DNA from: JAVKFF01 sp040226215
GTDB lineage: Bacteria; Pseudomonadota; Alphaproteobacteria; DSM-16000; Inquilinaceae
NCBI GenBank assembly: GCA_040226215.1
Contig: JAVKFF010000197.1
Span: 1-12,127 of the forward strand
Length of the DNA stretch: 12,127 nt
Direction: 5' to 3'
A model generated the notes under the pieces. That model was not told the DNA's origin and searched no databases. It saw nothing but the letters and a program-made list of their open reading frames with translations. Below, one piece after another: positions 5,927 to 12,127 of this stretch (positions are counted from its first letter, which is position 1; every line of letters begins with the position of its first letter). Position numbers and translations under genes: made by a program.

Positions 5927-7546
5927 ATGGCGGACGGGGACGAAGGAACAGCGGACGAACGGCCGGTCTGGATCCTCATGTCCGCGGTCGCCGCCGTGCT
6001 GCTGCTCGCCTCGCTCGGCCAGACCATCGTCGGCACCGCCCTGCCGGTGATCGTCGGCGATCTCGGCGGCCTCGACCATCTCAGCTGGGTGGTCACCGCC
6101 TACCTCCTCTCTTCCACCGTGGCGGCGCCGATCTACGGCAAGTTCGGCGACCAGTACGGCCGCAAGGTGGTGCTGCAGGTCGGCATCGCCGTCTTCCTGG
6201 CCGGCTCGATACTGGCCGCCATGGCCTCCTCGATGACCTTCCTGATCGTCGCCCGGCTGATCCAGGGGCTGGGCGGCGGCGGGTTGATCGTGGTTGCCAT
6301 GGCCGTGGTCGCCGACGTCATCCCGCCACGCCGGCGCGGCCGGGCGCAGGGCCTGCTCGGCGGCGTGTTCGGTGTCTCCACGGTGATCGGGCCGCTGCTC
6401 GGCGGCTTCATCGTGGAGCAGTTTCACTGGTCCTGGATCTTCCTGCTGAACATCCCGATCGGCCTCGGTGCCCTTCTGGTCATCGGCCTCGCCTTCCGCA
6501 GCCGGCCGGCCAGGACCCGGCACACCATCGACTATCTCGGCGCCGGGCTGCTGACCGGCGCGTTGTCGGCGATCGTTCTGTTCACCAGCCTCGGCGGCAA
6601 CACCCTGCCCTGGGACTCGCCGGCGATGATCGTCCTGGGCGTCGGCGCGGTCGTCATGCTGATCGCCTTCCTGGCGACGGAGACCCGCGCGCGCGAGCCG
6701 ATCCTGCCGCTGCAGCTCTTCCGCAACCGCACCTTCGCCGTCTCCAGCGCGGTGCTCTTCGTCGTCGGCATCGCCATGTTCGGCACCATCACCTTCGTGC
6801 CGCTCTACATGCAGGTCGCCCAAGGGGTCAGCCCTCAGGATTCCGGACTGCTGCTGATTCCGATGATGGTCGGGCTGATCGGCGCCTCCATGGCGGCCGG
6901 CCAGGTGATGAGCCGCACCGGGCGCTATCGCCTGCTGCCGATCGCCGGCACCGTGGTGATGGTCGCCGGCCTCGCCCTGCTCGGCACCATGAGCCGCGAC
7001 ACGCCGCCCTGGCTGATCTCGGCCTATATCTTCGTGCTGGGCTGCGGCATCGGCCCGATCCTCAGCGTCTCCGTCGCCGCCACCCAGAACGCGGTGCCGC
7101 CCGGCTTCCTCGGCGTCGCCACCGCCGGGGCCACGCTGTTCCGCCAGACCGGCGGCTCGGTCGGCGTGTCGATCTTCGGCGCCATCTTCTCCAGCCAGCT
7201 CGCCGCCCGGCTCGGCGCCCAGGCGGACCCAGGCCTGGACGGAGCCATTGGCGAGGCTGTCTCCGGCAATATCCGCGAAGCCTTCAGCGCCGAGGCCATC
7301 GCCGCTCTCGAGCCATCCGCCCGCGCGACCGTGCTCGACGCGATCGCCGGCGCCACCAACCCGGTCTTCCTCACCGCGGCCGTCGCCTGCGCCTGCGCCT
7401 TCCTGATCGCCCTGCTGCTGCCCGAGCTGCCCCTGGCCACCACCGTGCGGCGGGAGCCGGAGGCGGAGATCGCCGCCGAGGAGGAGGCGACGGCCGCCGT
7501 CGCCGGCGCGCCTGCGGGTGCCGGCCGCCGGTGGAGCGGATCATAG
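5927..7546 (+). CDS. MFS transporter, DHA2 family (EmrB/QacA-like, 14 TM segments)
   Basis: This 539-residue inner-membrane protein is a proton-driven drug/H+ antiporter of the 14-helix DHA2 family. It shows LGQTIVGTALPVI (30-42) in TM1, LSWVVTAYLL (52-61) in TM2, motif A GKFGDQYGRK (71-80) in the first cytoplasmic loop, and antiporter motif C as GVSTVIGPLLGG (149-160) in TM5. LNIPIG (174-179) is a common EmrB/QacA segment. The aspartate usual in TM1 motif D1 is replaced by glutamine (Q32). The C-terminus ends in a charged Glu/Ala tail. The frame is open far upstream, but ATG 5927 begins just before TM1 and has GGGAGA about eleven bases ahead. It is divergent from marR, which probably represses it. 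Likely role is export of toxic small molecules; the substrate is unknown. Confidence 0.92.
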   Translation: MADGDEGTADERPVWILMSAVAAVLLLASLGQTIVGTALPVIVGDLGGLDHLSWVVTAYLLSSTVAAPIYGKFGDQYGRKVVLQVGIAVFLAGSILAAMASSMTFLIVARLIQGLGGGGLIVVAMAVVADVIPPRRRGRAQGLLGGVFGVSTVIGPLLGGFIVEQFHWSWIFLLNIPIGLGALLVIGLAFRSRPARTRHTIDYLGAGLLTGALSAIVLFTSLGGNTLPWDSPAMIVLGVGAVVMLIAFLATETRAREPILPLQLFRNRTFAVSSAVLFVVGIAMFGTITFVPLYMQVAQGVSPQDSGLLLIPMMVGLIGASMAAGQVMSRTGRYRLLPIAGTVVMVAGLALLGTMSRDTPPWLISAYIFVLGCGIGPILSVSVAATQNAVPPGFLGVATAGATLFRQTGGSVGVSIFGAIFSSQLAARLGAQADPGLDGAIGEAVSGNIREAFSAEAIAALEPSARATVLDAIAGATNPVFLTAAVACACAFLIALLLPELPLATTVRREPEAEIAAEEEATAAVAGAPAGAGRRWSGS

Positions 7547-7579
7547 CTTCACGGAGCCGGGGCCGGCTCCCCGTGAAGC
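7546..7579 (+). terminator. Long hairpin overlapping the MFS stop codon (possible terminator)
   Basis: GCTTCACGG (7546-7554) pairs perfectly with CCGTGAAGC (7571-7579), and the inner AGCCGG/CCGGCT can extend the stem. The first base is the last base of the TAG stop. No T tract follows, so it may act as a Rho-associated or RNA-stabilising structure rather than a full intrinsic terminator. Confidence 0.45.
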
Positions 7580-7612
7580 CGTGATCCTGTCTAGGCCCTG
7601 GATCAGCCCAGG

Positions 7613-7645
7613 AAAAAGCCCGGACCGCCGAGTAGGCCCGGGCTT
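7613..7645 (-). terminator. Rho-independent terminator of the araC/substrate-binding protein transcript
   Basis: Read on the minus strand, AAGCCCGG (7645-7638) pairs with CCGGGCTT (7623-7616). The stem runs into a five-T tract (7617-7613) that shares its first two bases with the stem. It begins 25 bases after the substrate-binding protein stop. GC-rich stem plus T tract is the standard intrinsic terminator form, oriented for the minus-strand gene. Confidence 0.75.
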
Positions 7646-7669
7646 CCCCCATCTGTTGCTCGGTTGCGC

Positions 7670-8659
7670 CTAGTTGGTGGCGGGCATCACCACGTCCTCG
7701 GCGAGGAATTCGTTGGTGTAGGCGTCGGTCACCTCGAAGGCTTCGATGTCGAAGCTGTCGGCGACATAGCCATAGGTCTCGGCCATGCGCTCGGGATCGA
7801 AATGGCCGAGCGGCAGTTCGCCGGCGCCCGCGTCGGTCATCAGCTCGACCACCAGGTCCCAGTTGGCGCGCACGTCGACCGGATCCTGGCTCGCCGCCTC
7901 CGCCAGAGCGTCGACGCAAGGCTCCGGCGCCGCCACGCAGGCCGCGTAGGCGCGCTGGGTGGTGGTGACGAAGGCTTCGACCACGTCCGGGTTCTCGGCC
8001 AGATAGGCGTCGTTGACGATGAAGGCGTTGCCATAGGGGTTGAAGCCGATATCGCGCAGCGAGACGAAGCCGAGATCGTCGCCGAAGATGCGCTCGTAGA
8101 TGTAGTGCACGTTGTAGAAGTGCGTCGTGGCATCGATCGTGCCCGACTGCAGCGAGGCCACCTTGGCCTCCGGCGCGATGTTGACGAACTCCACGCTGTC
8201 CGGATCGACGCCGATGGCGCCGGCGATCGCCGGCCACATCTGCCGCGCGGCGTCGAAGGGCGGATTGCCGATGGTGCGCCCGGCCAGGTCCGCATAGCTC
8301 TCGATGCCGCTGGAGCGCACCCAGTAGATGCCGTAGGGCGAGTTGACGTAGAGCGCCATCACGCCGCTGACCTCGGCCCCCTGGCCGCGGCCCTGCAGCA
8401 CGTTGGGCATGTCGGCGATGCCGAACTCCGCCGCACCGACGCCGACGCTCTGCACCGTGGCGCCGGAACCGCGCCCCTCCTCGATGGTCAGGTCGATACC
8501 GGCATCGGCGTACCAGCCCTGCTCGCGCGCCCAATAGATCGGCGCGTGGTCGCCGCCCGCCGTCCAGTTCAGCATCACGCTGACATCCGCCTGCGCGAAG
8601 GCGGCCGAGGTGGCGAGCGCAATCACGCTGGCGCCCAGAAACGAAGCTGTGGTCCTCAT
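7670..8659 (-). CDS. ABC transporter substrate-binding protein, NMT1/THI5-like (TauA/SsuA/ThiY superfamily)
   Basis: This 329-residue periplasmic binding protein starts with a Sec signal peptide (basic MRTT, hydrophobic 7-19, predicted cleavage after AFA at 20-22). The mature protein opens with VSVMLNWTAGGDHAPIYWA (26-44) and REQGWYADAGIDL (45-57), the hallmark first strand and loop of NMT1/THI5-like receptors, whose aromatic residues line the ligand pocket. AAEFGIADMP (76-85) and the LAGRTIG segment (125-131) are also characteristic. Two cysteines (241, 248) may form a disulfide in the periplasm. The family binds sulfonates, taurine, nitrate, pyrimidines, riboflavin or aromatic acids, so the ligand is not determined. 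ATG 8659 is supported by GGGAGGAG seven bases upstream and by the signal peptide. It lies 80 bases downstream of the araC-type gene on the same strand and probably serves the permease and ATPase encoded on the opposite strand. Confidence 0.93.
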   Translation of the reverse strand: MRTTASFLGASVIALATSAAFAQADVSVMLNWTAGGDHAPIYWAREQGWYADAGIDLTIEEGRGSGATVQSVGVGAAEFGIADMPNVLQGRGQGAEVSGVMALYVNSPYGIYWVRSSGIESYADLAGRTIGNPPFDAARQMWPAIAGAIGVDPDSVEFVNIAPEAKVASLQSGTIDATTHFYNVHYIYERIFGDDLGFVSLRDIGFNPYGNAFIVNDAYLAENPDVVEAFVTTTQRAYAACVAAPEPCVDALAEAASQDPVDVRANWDLVVELMTDAGAGELPLGHFDPERMAETYGYVADSFDIEAFEVTDAYTNEFLAEDVVMPATN

Positions 8660-8739
8660 CCTTCTTCTCCTCCCTTGTCGTACCGGTCCTGCGCCTTCCC
8701 GGCGCCGGATCCATGATCTGACCGTGCCGTCCGGGCTCC

Positions 8740-9723
8740 TCAGCTGGCCGACACGGCCGGTTCTTCCGATTGCCGGTCCCTGTGCGCGGCAAGGCCGTCC
8801 CAGGGACCGTCCATCGATGTCAGGAACTGCTTCGGGGTCAGCCCCAGCGCCCGCTTGAAGGCGCGGTAGAAGCTGGAAAGGTCGCCGAACCCGGCATCGA
8901 AGCAGGACATCATGATGTTCCCGGTCTCGCGCATGCGGCTGATCGCGAAATCGAGCCTGAGCTGGGTCAGGTACTCCACCACCGTGGCGCCGGTCTCCTG
9001 GCGGAAGCGCTCGGTGTAGCGCCGGTAGGACAGCCGCGCGATCGCCGCCAGCTGCTCGACGCGGATGGGATGGATGAAGTTCTCCTCCAGATAGGCCAGG
9101 CTCTGGGCGAAGCCCCGCGCGGCCGGGTCCAGCAACTGGATGCGCCGGATCTCGGCGATGATCACGGTGACGTGGTGCATCAGCTCCAGGAGCCCGCACC
9201 ACATGGCGTCGTCCGCCAGCGCCCGGCGCCGGCTGTCCTCGAACAGCAGCTGGGTGAAGCGCCTTGTCACCTGGCCGCGCGGGTGCGGCATGCCGAGACG
9301 CACCGGCTCCAGCGGCGGCAGGCTCTCCCGGCAGCGCCGGACGATGCGCTCCGACAGCGCGTTGCCGGCCGACAGCCGCTCGTCATAGCAAGCCATGGTG
9401 AGTGTCATCGGATGGCCGGAGAGGTCGCCGAATGCATGCGGCAGGTCGGCCGGGATGCGCAGCAGATCGCCCTCCCGCAGGGGCACGCACACACCGTCCT
9501 CGAGCCGCACCATGCCCTGGCCGTGGCGCACCAGGCACAGCTTCTCGAACGGCCAGACGCCGATATCCATGGTGAAGCTGGGCGCGTGCCGGCTCTCGAA
9601 CACGGCCATCCCGGTCTCGCCCAGCGTGACCACGATCGGCCGCTCCGACAGGGGCGGATTGCCCTGCCGCAGCGGCAGGCCTCTGGGTTCCTGCCGGTTC
9701 GTGCCCGTGCTGCTGCGCGTCAC
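8740..9723 (-). CDS. AraC family transcriptional regulator with N-terminal cupin sensor domain
   Basis: From GTG 9723 the protein has 327 residues. Residues 40-100 form a cupin-like sensor with EKLCLVRHGQGMVRL (60-74) and VPLREGDLLRIPADLPHAF (80-98), typical of AraC ligand-binding domains. The C-terminal double helix-turn-helix covers about 220-301: IRVEQLAAIARLSYRRYTERF is followed by FGDLSSFYRAFKRALGLTPKQF, the AraC signature. It likely senses the transported compound and activates the divergent oxygenase/permease/ATPase genes and the downstream binding-protein gene. An in-frame TTG at 9777 would give 345 residues. GTG 9723 is preferred because AGGAGG lies ten bases upstream and a promoter candidate would start transcription near 9751, downstream of that TTG. 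Ligand unknown. Confidence 0.92.
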   Translation of the reverse strand: MTRSSTGTNRQEPRGLPLRQGNPPLSERPIVVTLGETGMAVFESRHAPSFTMDIGVWPFEKLCLVRHGQGMVRLEDGVCVPLREGDLLRIPADLPHAFGDLSGHPMTLTMACYDERLSAGNALSERIVRRCRESLPPLEPVRLGMPHPRGQVTRRFTQLLFEDSRRRALADDAMWCGLLELMHHVTVIIAEIRRIQLLDPAARGFAQSLAYLEENFIHPIRVEQLAAIARLSYRRYTERFRQETGATVVEYLTQLRLDFAISRMRETGNIMMSCFDAGFGDLSSFYRAFKRALGLTPKQFLTSMDGPWDGLAAHRDRQSEEPAVSAS

Positions 9724-9733
9724 CGCGACATCG

Positions 9734-9739
9734 CCTCCT
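9734..9739 (-). promoter_or_regulatory. Ribosome binding site supporting the GTG start of the araC-type gene
   Basis: A perfect AGGAGG on the minus strand sits ten bases before GTG 9723. The TTG at 9777 has no comparable site, so this favours the shorter protein. Confidence 0.5.
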
Positions 9740-9744
9740 CGCCG

Positions 9745-9852
9745 AATTTGCAAAGACAGTATCCGCCCAATCGCCAAAGAAGCAACGCTTGTTTTTCGCC
9801 ATTATCTCTGACGATCGCACGGCGGCCTGTAATCGATGGCCCAATCTGCAAA
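9745..9852. repeat. Three related 10-base direct repeats in the divergent araC/oxygenase region (possible regulator sites)
   Basis: AATTTGCAAA (9745-9754), AATCGCCAAA (9769-9778) and AATCTGCAAA (9843-9852) share AAT-N3-CAAA, all in the same orientation. Two copies flank the predicted araC promoter -10 and one lies in the oxygenase leader. They are candidate half-sites for the AraC-type regulator, but short AT-rich motifs can arise by chance. Confidence 0.3.
9758..9785 (-). promoter_or_regulatory. Candidate promoter of the araC-type gene
   Basis: On the minus strand TTGCTT (9785-9780) and GATACT (9763-9758) are separated by 16 bases, with four of six -10 positions matching consensus. Start would be near 9751, 28 bases ahead of GTG 9723. 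The region is distinctly AT-rich for this genome. A forward promoter for the oxygenase operon must also lie between 9724 and 9892, but I see only a weak candidate (TCTGAC at 9807-9812, TGTAAT at 9828-9833, 15-base spacing). Confidence 0.35.
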
Positions 9853-9892
9853 AGTCCGGACCCGAACCGGACGGGATCGGAGGGAGGACGAC

Positions 9893-10642
9893 ATGACCCC
9901 GGATCAGAAGCGCGCCTACGCCCGTGACGGGCATGTGACGGTGCCCGGCATCTTCACCGCCGGGGAGATGGACCAGGCCATCGCCGACGTCATGGACTGG
10001 GGGGCCAGCTACATGGCCGACCTCACGCCGGAACAGCGCGCCTGGTATCTCGACCGGGGCGTCGTCTCCACCGAGATGCTGCGCAAGATGGACAATCCGC
10101 ACTACCACCGCGCCGCCTTCCGCGCCCTGGCCACCGACCCCCGGCTGGTGGCGCATGTCGAGGCGCTGATCGGCCCCGGCGTCTCGGTCTATTTCAGCCA
10201 GATCTTCTACAAGCCGCCCCGGGGCGGCGGGCCGAAGCCGGTGCACCAGGACAATTTCTATTTCGGCCCCTCCGACCGCGAAGGCGTTGTGACCGCCTGG
10301 ATCGCGCTCGACGAGGCGACGGTGGAGAACGGCTGCCTGTTCTTCGGCGACGGCAGCCATCTGGGACCGGTGCTCGACCACGTGGCGCCGGCCGGCCAGC
10401 CCTACGACCTGCAGATCCCCTCGGAGATCGCGGTCGCCTACAAGATGACGCCGGCACCGGTGCCCAAGGGCGGGGTCAGCTTCCACCACGGCAACACGCT
10501 GCACCGCTCCTCGGACAACCGCTCGGACAAGTGGCGCCGCGCCTGCGCCCTGCACTACGTCTCCAACGCCACCCGATTTGCCACGCCGGCCCTTACATAC
10601 GATCATGGCCTCGTGATACGCATTTCCGAAGCGACACGCTGA
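9893..10642 (+). CDS. Phytanoyl-CoA dioxygenase (PhyH) family Fe(II)/2-oxoglutarate oxygenase
   Basis: This 249-residue cytoplasmic protein has the complete facial triad of the family: H118-x-D120 in KPVHQDNFYFGP and a distal H204 in HHGNTLHRSSDNRS. R215 sits eleven residues after that histidine, as does the 2-oxoglutarate-binding arginine of human PhyH, so it is likely active. The N-terminal DQKRAYARDGHVTVPGIF (4-21) is the usual family opening. Such enzymes hydroxylate small molecules using O2 and 2-oxoglutarate; bacterial members act on varied substrates, so phytanoyl-CoA itself should not be assumed. ATG 9893 has GGAGGGAGG five bases upstream. It precedes the permease gene by 35 bases and is divergent from the AraC-type regulator. 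By analogy with tauD beside tauABC, it may oxidise the imported compound, for example to release a nutrient; this is inference. Confidence 0.93.
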   Translation: MTPDQKRAYARDGHVTVPGIFTAGEMDQAIADVMDWGASYMADLTPEQRAWYLDRGVVSTEMLRKMDNPHYHRAAFRALATDPRLVAHVEALIGPGVSVYFSQIFYKPPRGGGPKPVHQDNFYFGPSDREGVVTAWIALDEATVENGCLFFGDGSHLGPVLDHVAPAGQPYDLQIPSEIAVAYKMTPAPVPKGGVSFHHGNTLHRSSDNRSDKWRRACALHYVSNATRFATPALTYDHGLVIRISEATR

Positions 10643-10677
10643 TTTCGCGACAACGTGACAGGCGAAGCGACGGGGCC

Positions 10678-11511
10678 ATGACAGCCGACGAGAGACGCTC
10701 GGCGCCGCCGACGGGCGGCGTCGCGGCACCACGCACCCATCTGGTCGTCGCCACCGGGCGCTGGCTCTGGCGCTGGTGGCCAGCCGTGCTGGGCCACGTC
10801 CTGTTCGTGCTCGCCTGGCACCTGGTCGTGGTGCTGGGCGAGGTGCCGAGCTTCATCATGCCGACACCGCTGGAGACGATCGCCACCCTGGCCGATCCGA
10901 CCTACCACTGGCCGGGCCACATCGCCATCACCGCCGGGGAGGTCTTCGGCGGCTACGTGATGGCGCTGGCCTTCGGCGTCTTCTTCGCGATGGCCTTCAC
11001 CTGGTCGCGCGGCTTCGAGCGGGGCGCCATGCCGGTGCTGGTGACGCTGAACATGGTGCCCAAGGTGGCCATGGCGCCCCTGTTCATCGTCTGGCTCGGC
11101 TACGGCCTCTTCCCCAACATGGTGATCGCCTTCACCATCTCCTTCTTCCCCATCCTGCTGACCACGCTCAGGGGCCTGCGCGAGGTGGAGCCCGACCTCC
11201 TCGACCTGGTGCGCGCGCTCAAGGGCTCGCGCTGGCAGATCTTCGTGAAGATCCAGCTGCCGGGCGCCCTGCCCTATCTCTTCTCCGGCATGAAGGTGGC
11301 CTCGGTGCTGGCCGTCGCCGGCGCCATTGTCGGCGAGTTCATGGGCTCGTCCGGCGGCCTCGGCTACCTCATGCAGTCGCGCCAGGGCTTCCTCGACACC
11401 GCCGGCATGTTCATGGCCGTGATCCTGGTCTCGATCATCGGCGTCCTGCTCTACGGCCTCGTCCTGCTGCTCGAGAAACTCCTGGTGGTGAGCGATGCCC
11501 GGATCGAGTGA
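10678..11511 (+). CDS. ABC transporter permease, TauC/SsuC-like (binding-protein-dependent transport inner membrane component)
   Basis: This 277-residue inner-membrane protein has a short hydrophilic N-terminus and about six hydrophobic segments (roughly 36-55, 82-108, 118-142, 146-164, 205-222, 243-268). The cytoplasmic EAA loop, which docks onto the ATPase, is seen at EPDLLDLVRALKGSRWQIF (171-189) continuing KIQLPGALPYLFSGM (191-205). Length and motifs match the TauC/SsuC/ThiX group that partners NMT1-like binding proteins. ATG 10678 is chosen over upstream in-frame starts that would overlap the oxygenase; its Shine-Dalgarno is weak (GACGGGG), so coupling to the oxygenase gene is possible. 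The stop overlaps the ATPase start by 17 bases. It should form the membrane channel for the ligand of the binding protein encoded on the other strand. Confidence 0.94.
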   Translation: MTADERRSAPPTGGVAAPRTHLVVATGRWLWRWWPAVLGHVLFVLAWHLVVVLGEVPSFIMPTPLETIATLADPTYHWPGHIAITAGEVFGGYVMALAFGVFFAMAFTWSRGFERGAMPVLVTLNMVPKVAMAPLFIVWLGYGLFPNMVIAFTISFFPILLTTLRGLREVEPDLLDLVRALKGSRWQIFVKIQLPGALPYLFSGMKVASVLAVAGAIVGEFMGSSGGLGYLMQSRQGFLDTAGMFMAVILVSIIGVLLYGLVLLLEKLLVVSDARIE

Positions 11512-12127
11512 GCCTGTGGCACCCGCTGTCGGGTCCGGTAGCGCGGCGACCATGATCCGCATGCGCGGCGTGAAGAAGATCTACCGCACCCGCGGCGAGG
11601 CGTTTCTTGCCGTCCAGGACGTCACCCTCGACATCCAGGAGGGCGAACTCGTCACCCTGGTCGGCCCGTCGGGCTGCGGCAAGTCGACGGTGCTGAAGAT
11701 CGTCGCCGGCCTGCAACCCCATGACGAGGGCGAGGTGACGATCGGCTCGCCCGGCGCGCCCTTCAATCAGGGCCGCGACATCGGCATGGTGTTCCAGCAG
11801 CCGCTGCTTCTGAAATGGCGCAAGATCCTCGACAACACCCTGCTGCCGGCGGAGATCCTGGGCCTGCCCATGCGCGCGGCGCGCGAGCATGCACGCGACC
11901 TCTTGAACATGGTCGGCCTGTCCGGCTTCGAGGACAAGTACCCCTACGAGCTCTCCGGCGGCATGCAGCAGCGCGCCGCCATCGCCCGCGCCTTCGTCCA
12001 CGATCCCAAGATCGTGCTGACGAACAGGATGGTCTTGCGGCTCTCCGCCCAGATGCGGCGCAGCTCCAGGTTCATGCGCTCGCGGGTCAGGGCGTCGAGC
12101 GCGCCGAACGGCTCGTCCATCAGCACG
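11495..12127 (+). CDS. ABC transporter ATP-binding protein, TauB/SsuB-like (interrupted before Walker B by an inverted segment; incomplete)
   Basis: The first 175 residues are a normal ABC ATPase: GPSGCGKS Walker A (57-64), Q-loop in VFQQPLL (99-105), signature LSGGMQQR (153-160) and HDPKIVL (169-175) leading into Walker B. The frame stays open to the window end, but residues after L175 (TNRMVLRLSAQ...) are not ATPase-like. The expected Walker B and D-loop, LMDEPFGALDALTRERM, is encoded on the opposite strand in the last ~107 bases. As written, the protein lacks Walker B, D-loop and H-loop and could not hydrolyse ATP. The gene is probably intact in the organism, with the break being an artefact. 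It would energise the permease. ATG 11495 overlaps the permease gene by 17 bases; ATG 11552 (residue 20) is an alternative start directly before the first ATPase strand. Confidence 0.85.
   Translation, partial: MPGSSEPVAPAVGSGSAATMIRMRGVKKIYRTRGEAFLAVQDVTLDIQEGELVTLVGPSGCGKSTVLKIVAGLQPHDEGEVTIGSPGAPFNQGRDIGMVFQQPLLLKWRKILDNTLLPAEILGLPMRAAREHARDLLNMVGLSGFEDKYPYELSGGMQQRAAIARAFVHDPKIVLTNRMVLRLSAQMRRSSRFMRSRVRASSAPNGSSIST
12013..12127 (-). other. Inverted segment carrying the missing Walker B/D-loop part of the ATPase
   Basis: Read on the minus strand from the right edge, this DNA encodes VLMDEPFGALDALTRERM, then NLELRRIWAESRKTILFV, ending at 12019. That is exactly what should follow HDPKIVL of the plus-strand ATPase. 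CGTGCTGA at 12013-12020 reappears inverted as TCAGCACG at 12120-12127, so joining the two strands at this 8-base match restores a continuous ATPase. The segment is not a separate gene. Confidence 0.85.

Noticed and set aside
5158..7584. Long plus-strand open frame (808 codons) across marR and the MFS gene
   Set aside because: It overlaps the genuine MFS frame and runs antisense to marR. The translation is low-complexity Arg/Ala/Gly-rich and lacks hydrophobic segments.
7597..7612. Hairpin CCTGG-ATCAGC-CCAGG followed by an A run as a terminator for the MFS gene
   Set aside because: The stem is only five base pairs and is followed by A rather than T on the plus strand.
11944..12126. Small minus-strand gene at the right edge beginning with a Walker B motif
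   Set aside because: Its first 36 codons are the inverted piece of the ATPase, and the rest is the reverse complement of the same ATPase. It is a product of the rearrangement, not a separate gene.
12013..12127. Phase-variable invertible switch controlling the ATPase
   Set aside because: Only 8-base repeats, no recombinase nearby, and the reverse orientation would encode FVST rather than the conserved FVTHS. An artefact is the simpler explanation, though reads are needed to be sure.
1..12127. CRISPR arrays, tRNA or rRNA genes, insertion sequences and prophage genes
   Set aside because: I saw no regularly spaced repeats, cloverleaf-like sequences, transposase motifs or phage proteins. Almost all of the window is explained by the listed genes.

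Overview
The window is GC-rich DNA with dense, mostly overlapping genes. The protein families present (PqqD/HprK-like/nucleotidyltransferase operon, MarR-MFS pair, TauABC-type transporter with an AraC regulator) and the frequent GTG and TTG starts suggest an alphaproteobacterium. That placement is inference: there is no rRNA, tRNA or other phylogenetic marker. Both ends cut genes, and the right end carries a structural anomaly.

Region 1 (about 1-5100, minus strand) is one tightly overlapping operon. In transcription order it encodes a PqqD-like peptide chaperone, an HprK-like P-loop kinase, two family 2 glycosyltransferases, a PF14907-type nucleotidyltransferase with an extra C-terminal domain, and a Gfo/Idh/MocA oxidoreductase cut off by the left edge. 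Every junction overlaps (34, 4, 4, 8 and 16 bases), so the products are probably made in coordinated amounts. The set looks like an incompletely characterised peptide- or glycan-modification system. No precursor peptide gene, radical SAM enzyme, asparagine synthetase or protease is visible. The PqqD protein does carry a distinctive acidic C-terminal tail that could be a fused substrate or docking segment.

Region 2 (about 5190-7580) is a divergent regulator/exporter pair: a MarR-family repressor (minus) and a 14-TM DHA2-type MFS exporter (plus). They share a 142-base intergenic region with a marR promoter candidate overlapped by an imperfect palindrome. A strong hairpin overlaps the MFS stop codon.

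Region 3 (about 7610-12127) is a small-molecule uptake and oxidation locus. On the minus strand are an AraC-family regulator and a secreted NMT1/THI5-like substrate-binding protein, ending at a good intrinsic terminator. On the plus strand are a phytanoyl-CoA-dioxygenase-like Fe(II)/2-oxoglutarate oxygenase, a TauC/SsuC-type permease and an ABC ATPase. The layout resembles tauABCD with a PhyH-type oxygenase in place of TauD. The substrate cannot be read from the sequence.

The last ~107 bases are inverted. The ATPase reads normally on the plus strand up to the residue before its Walker B aspartate, and the Walker B and D-loop portion then appears on the minus strand, read from the end of the window back toward the break. 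This looks most like a fold-back chimera or assembly error at a contig end, but a real rearrangement cannot be excluded from the sequence alone.
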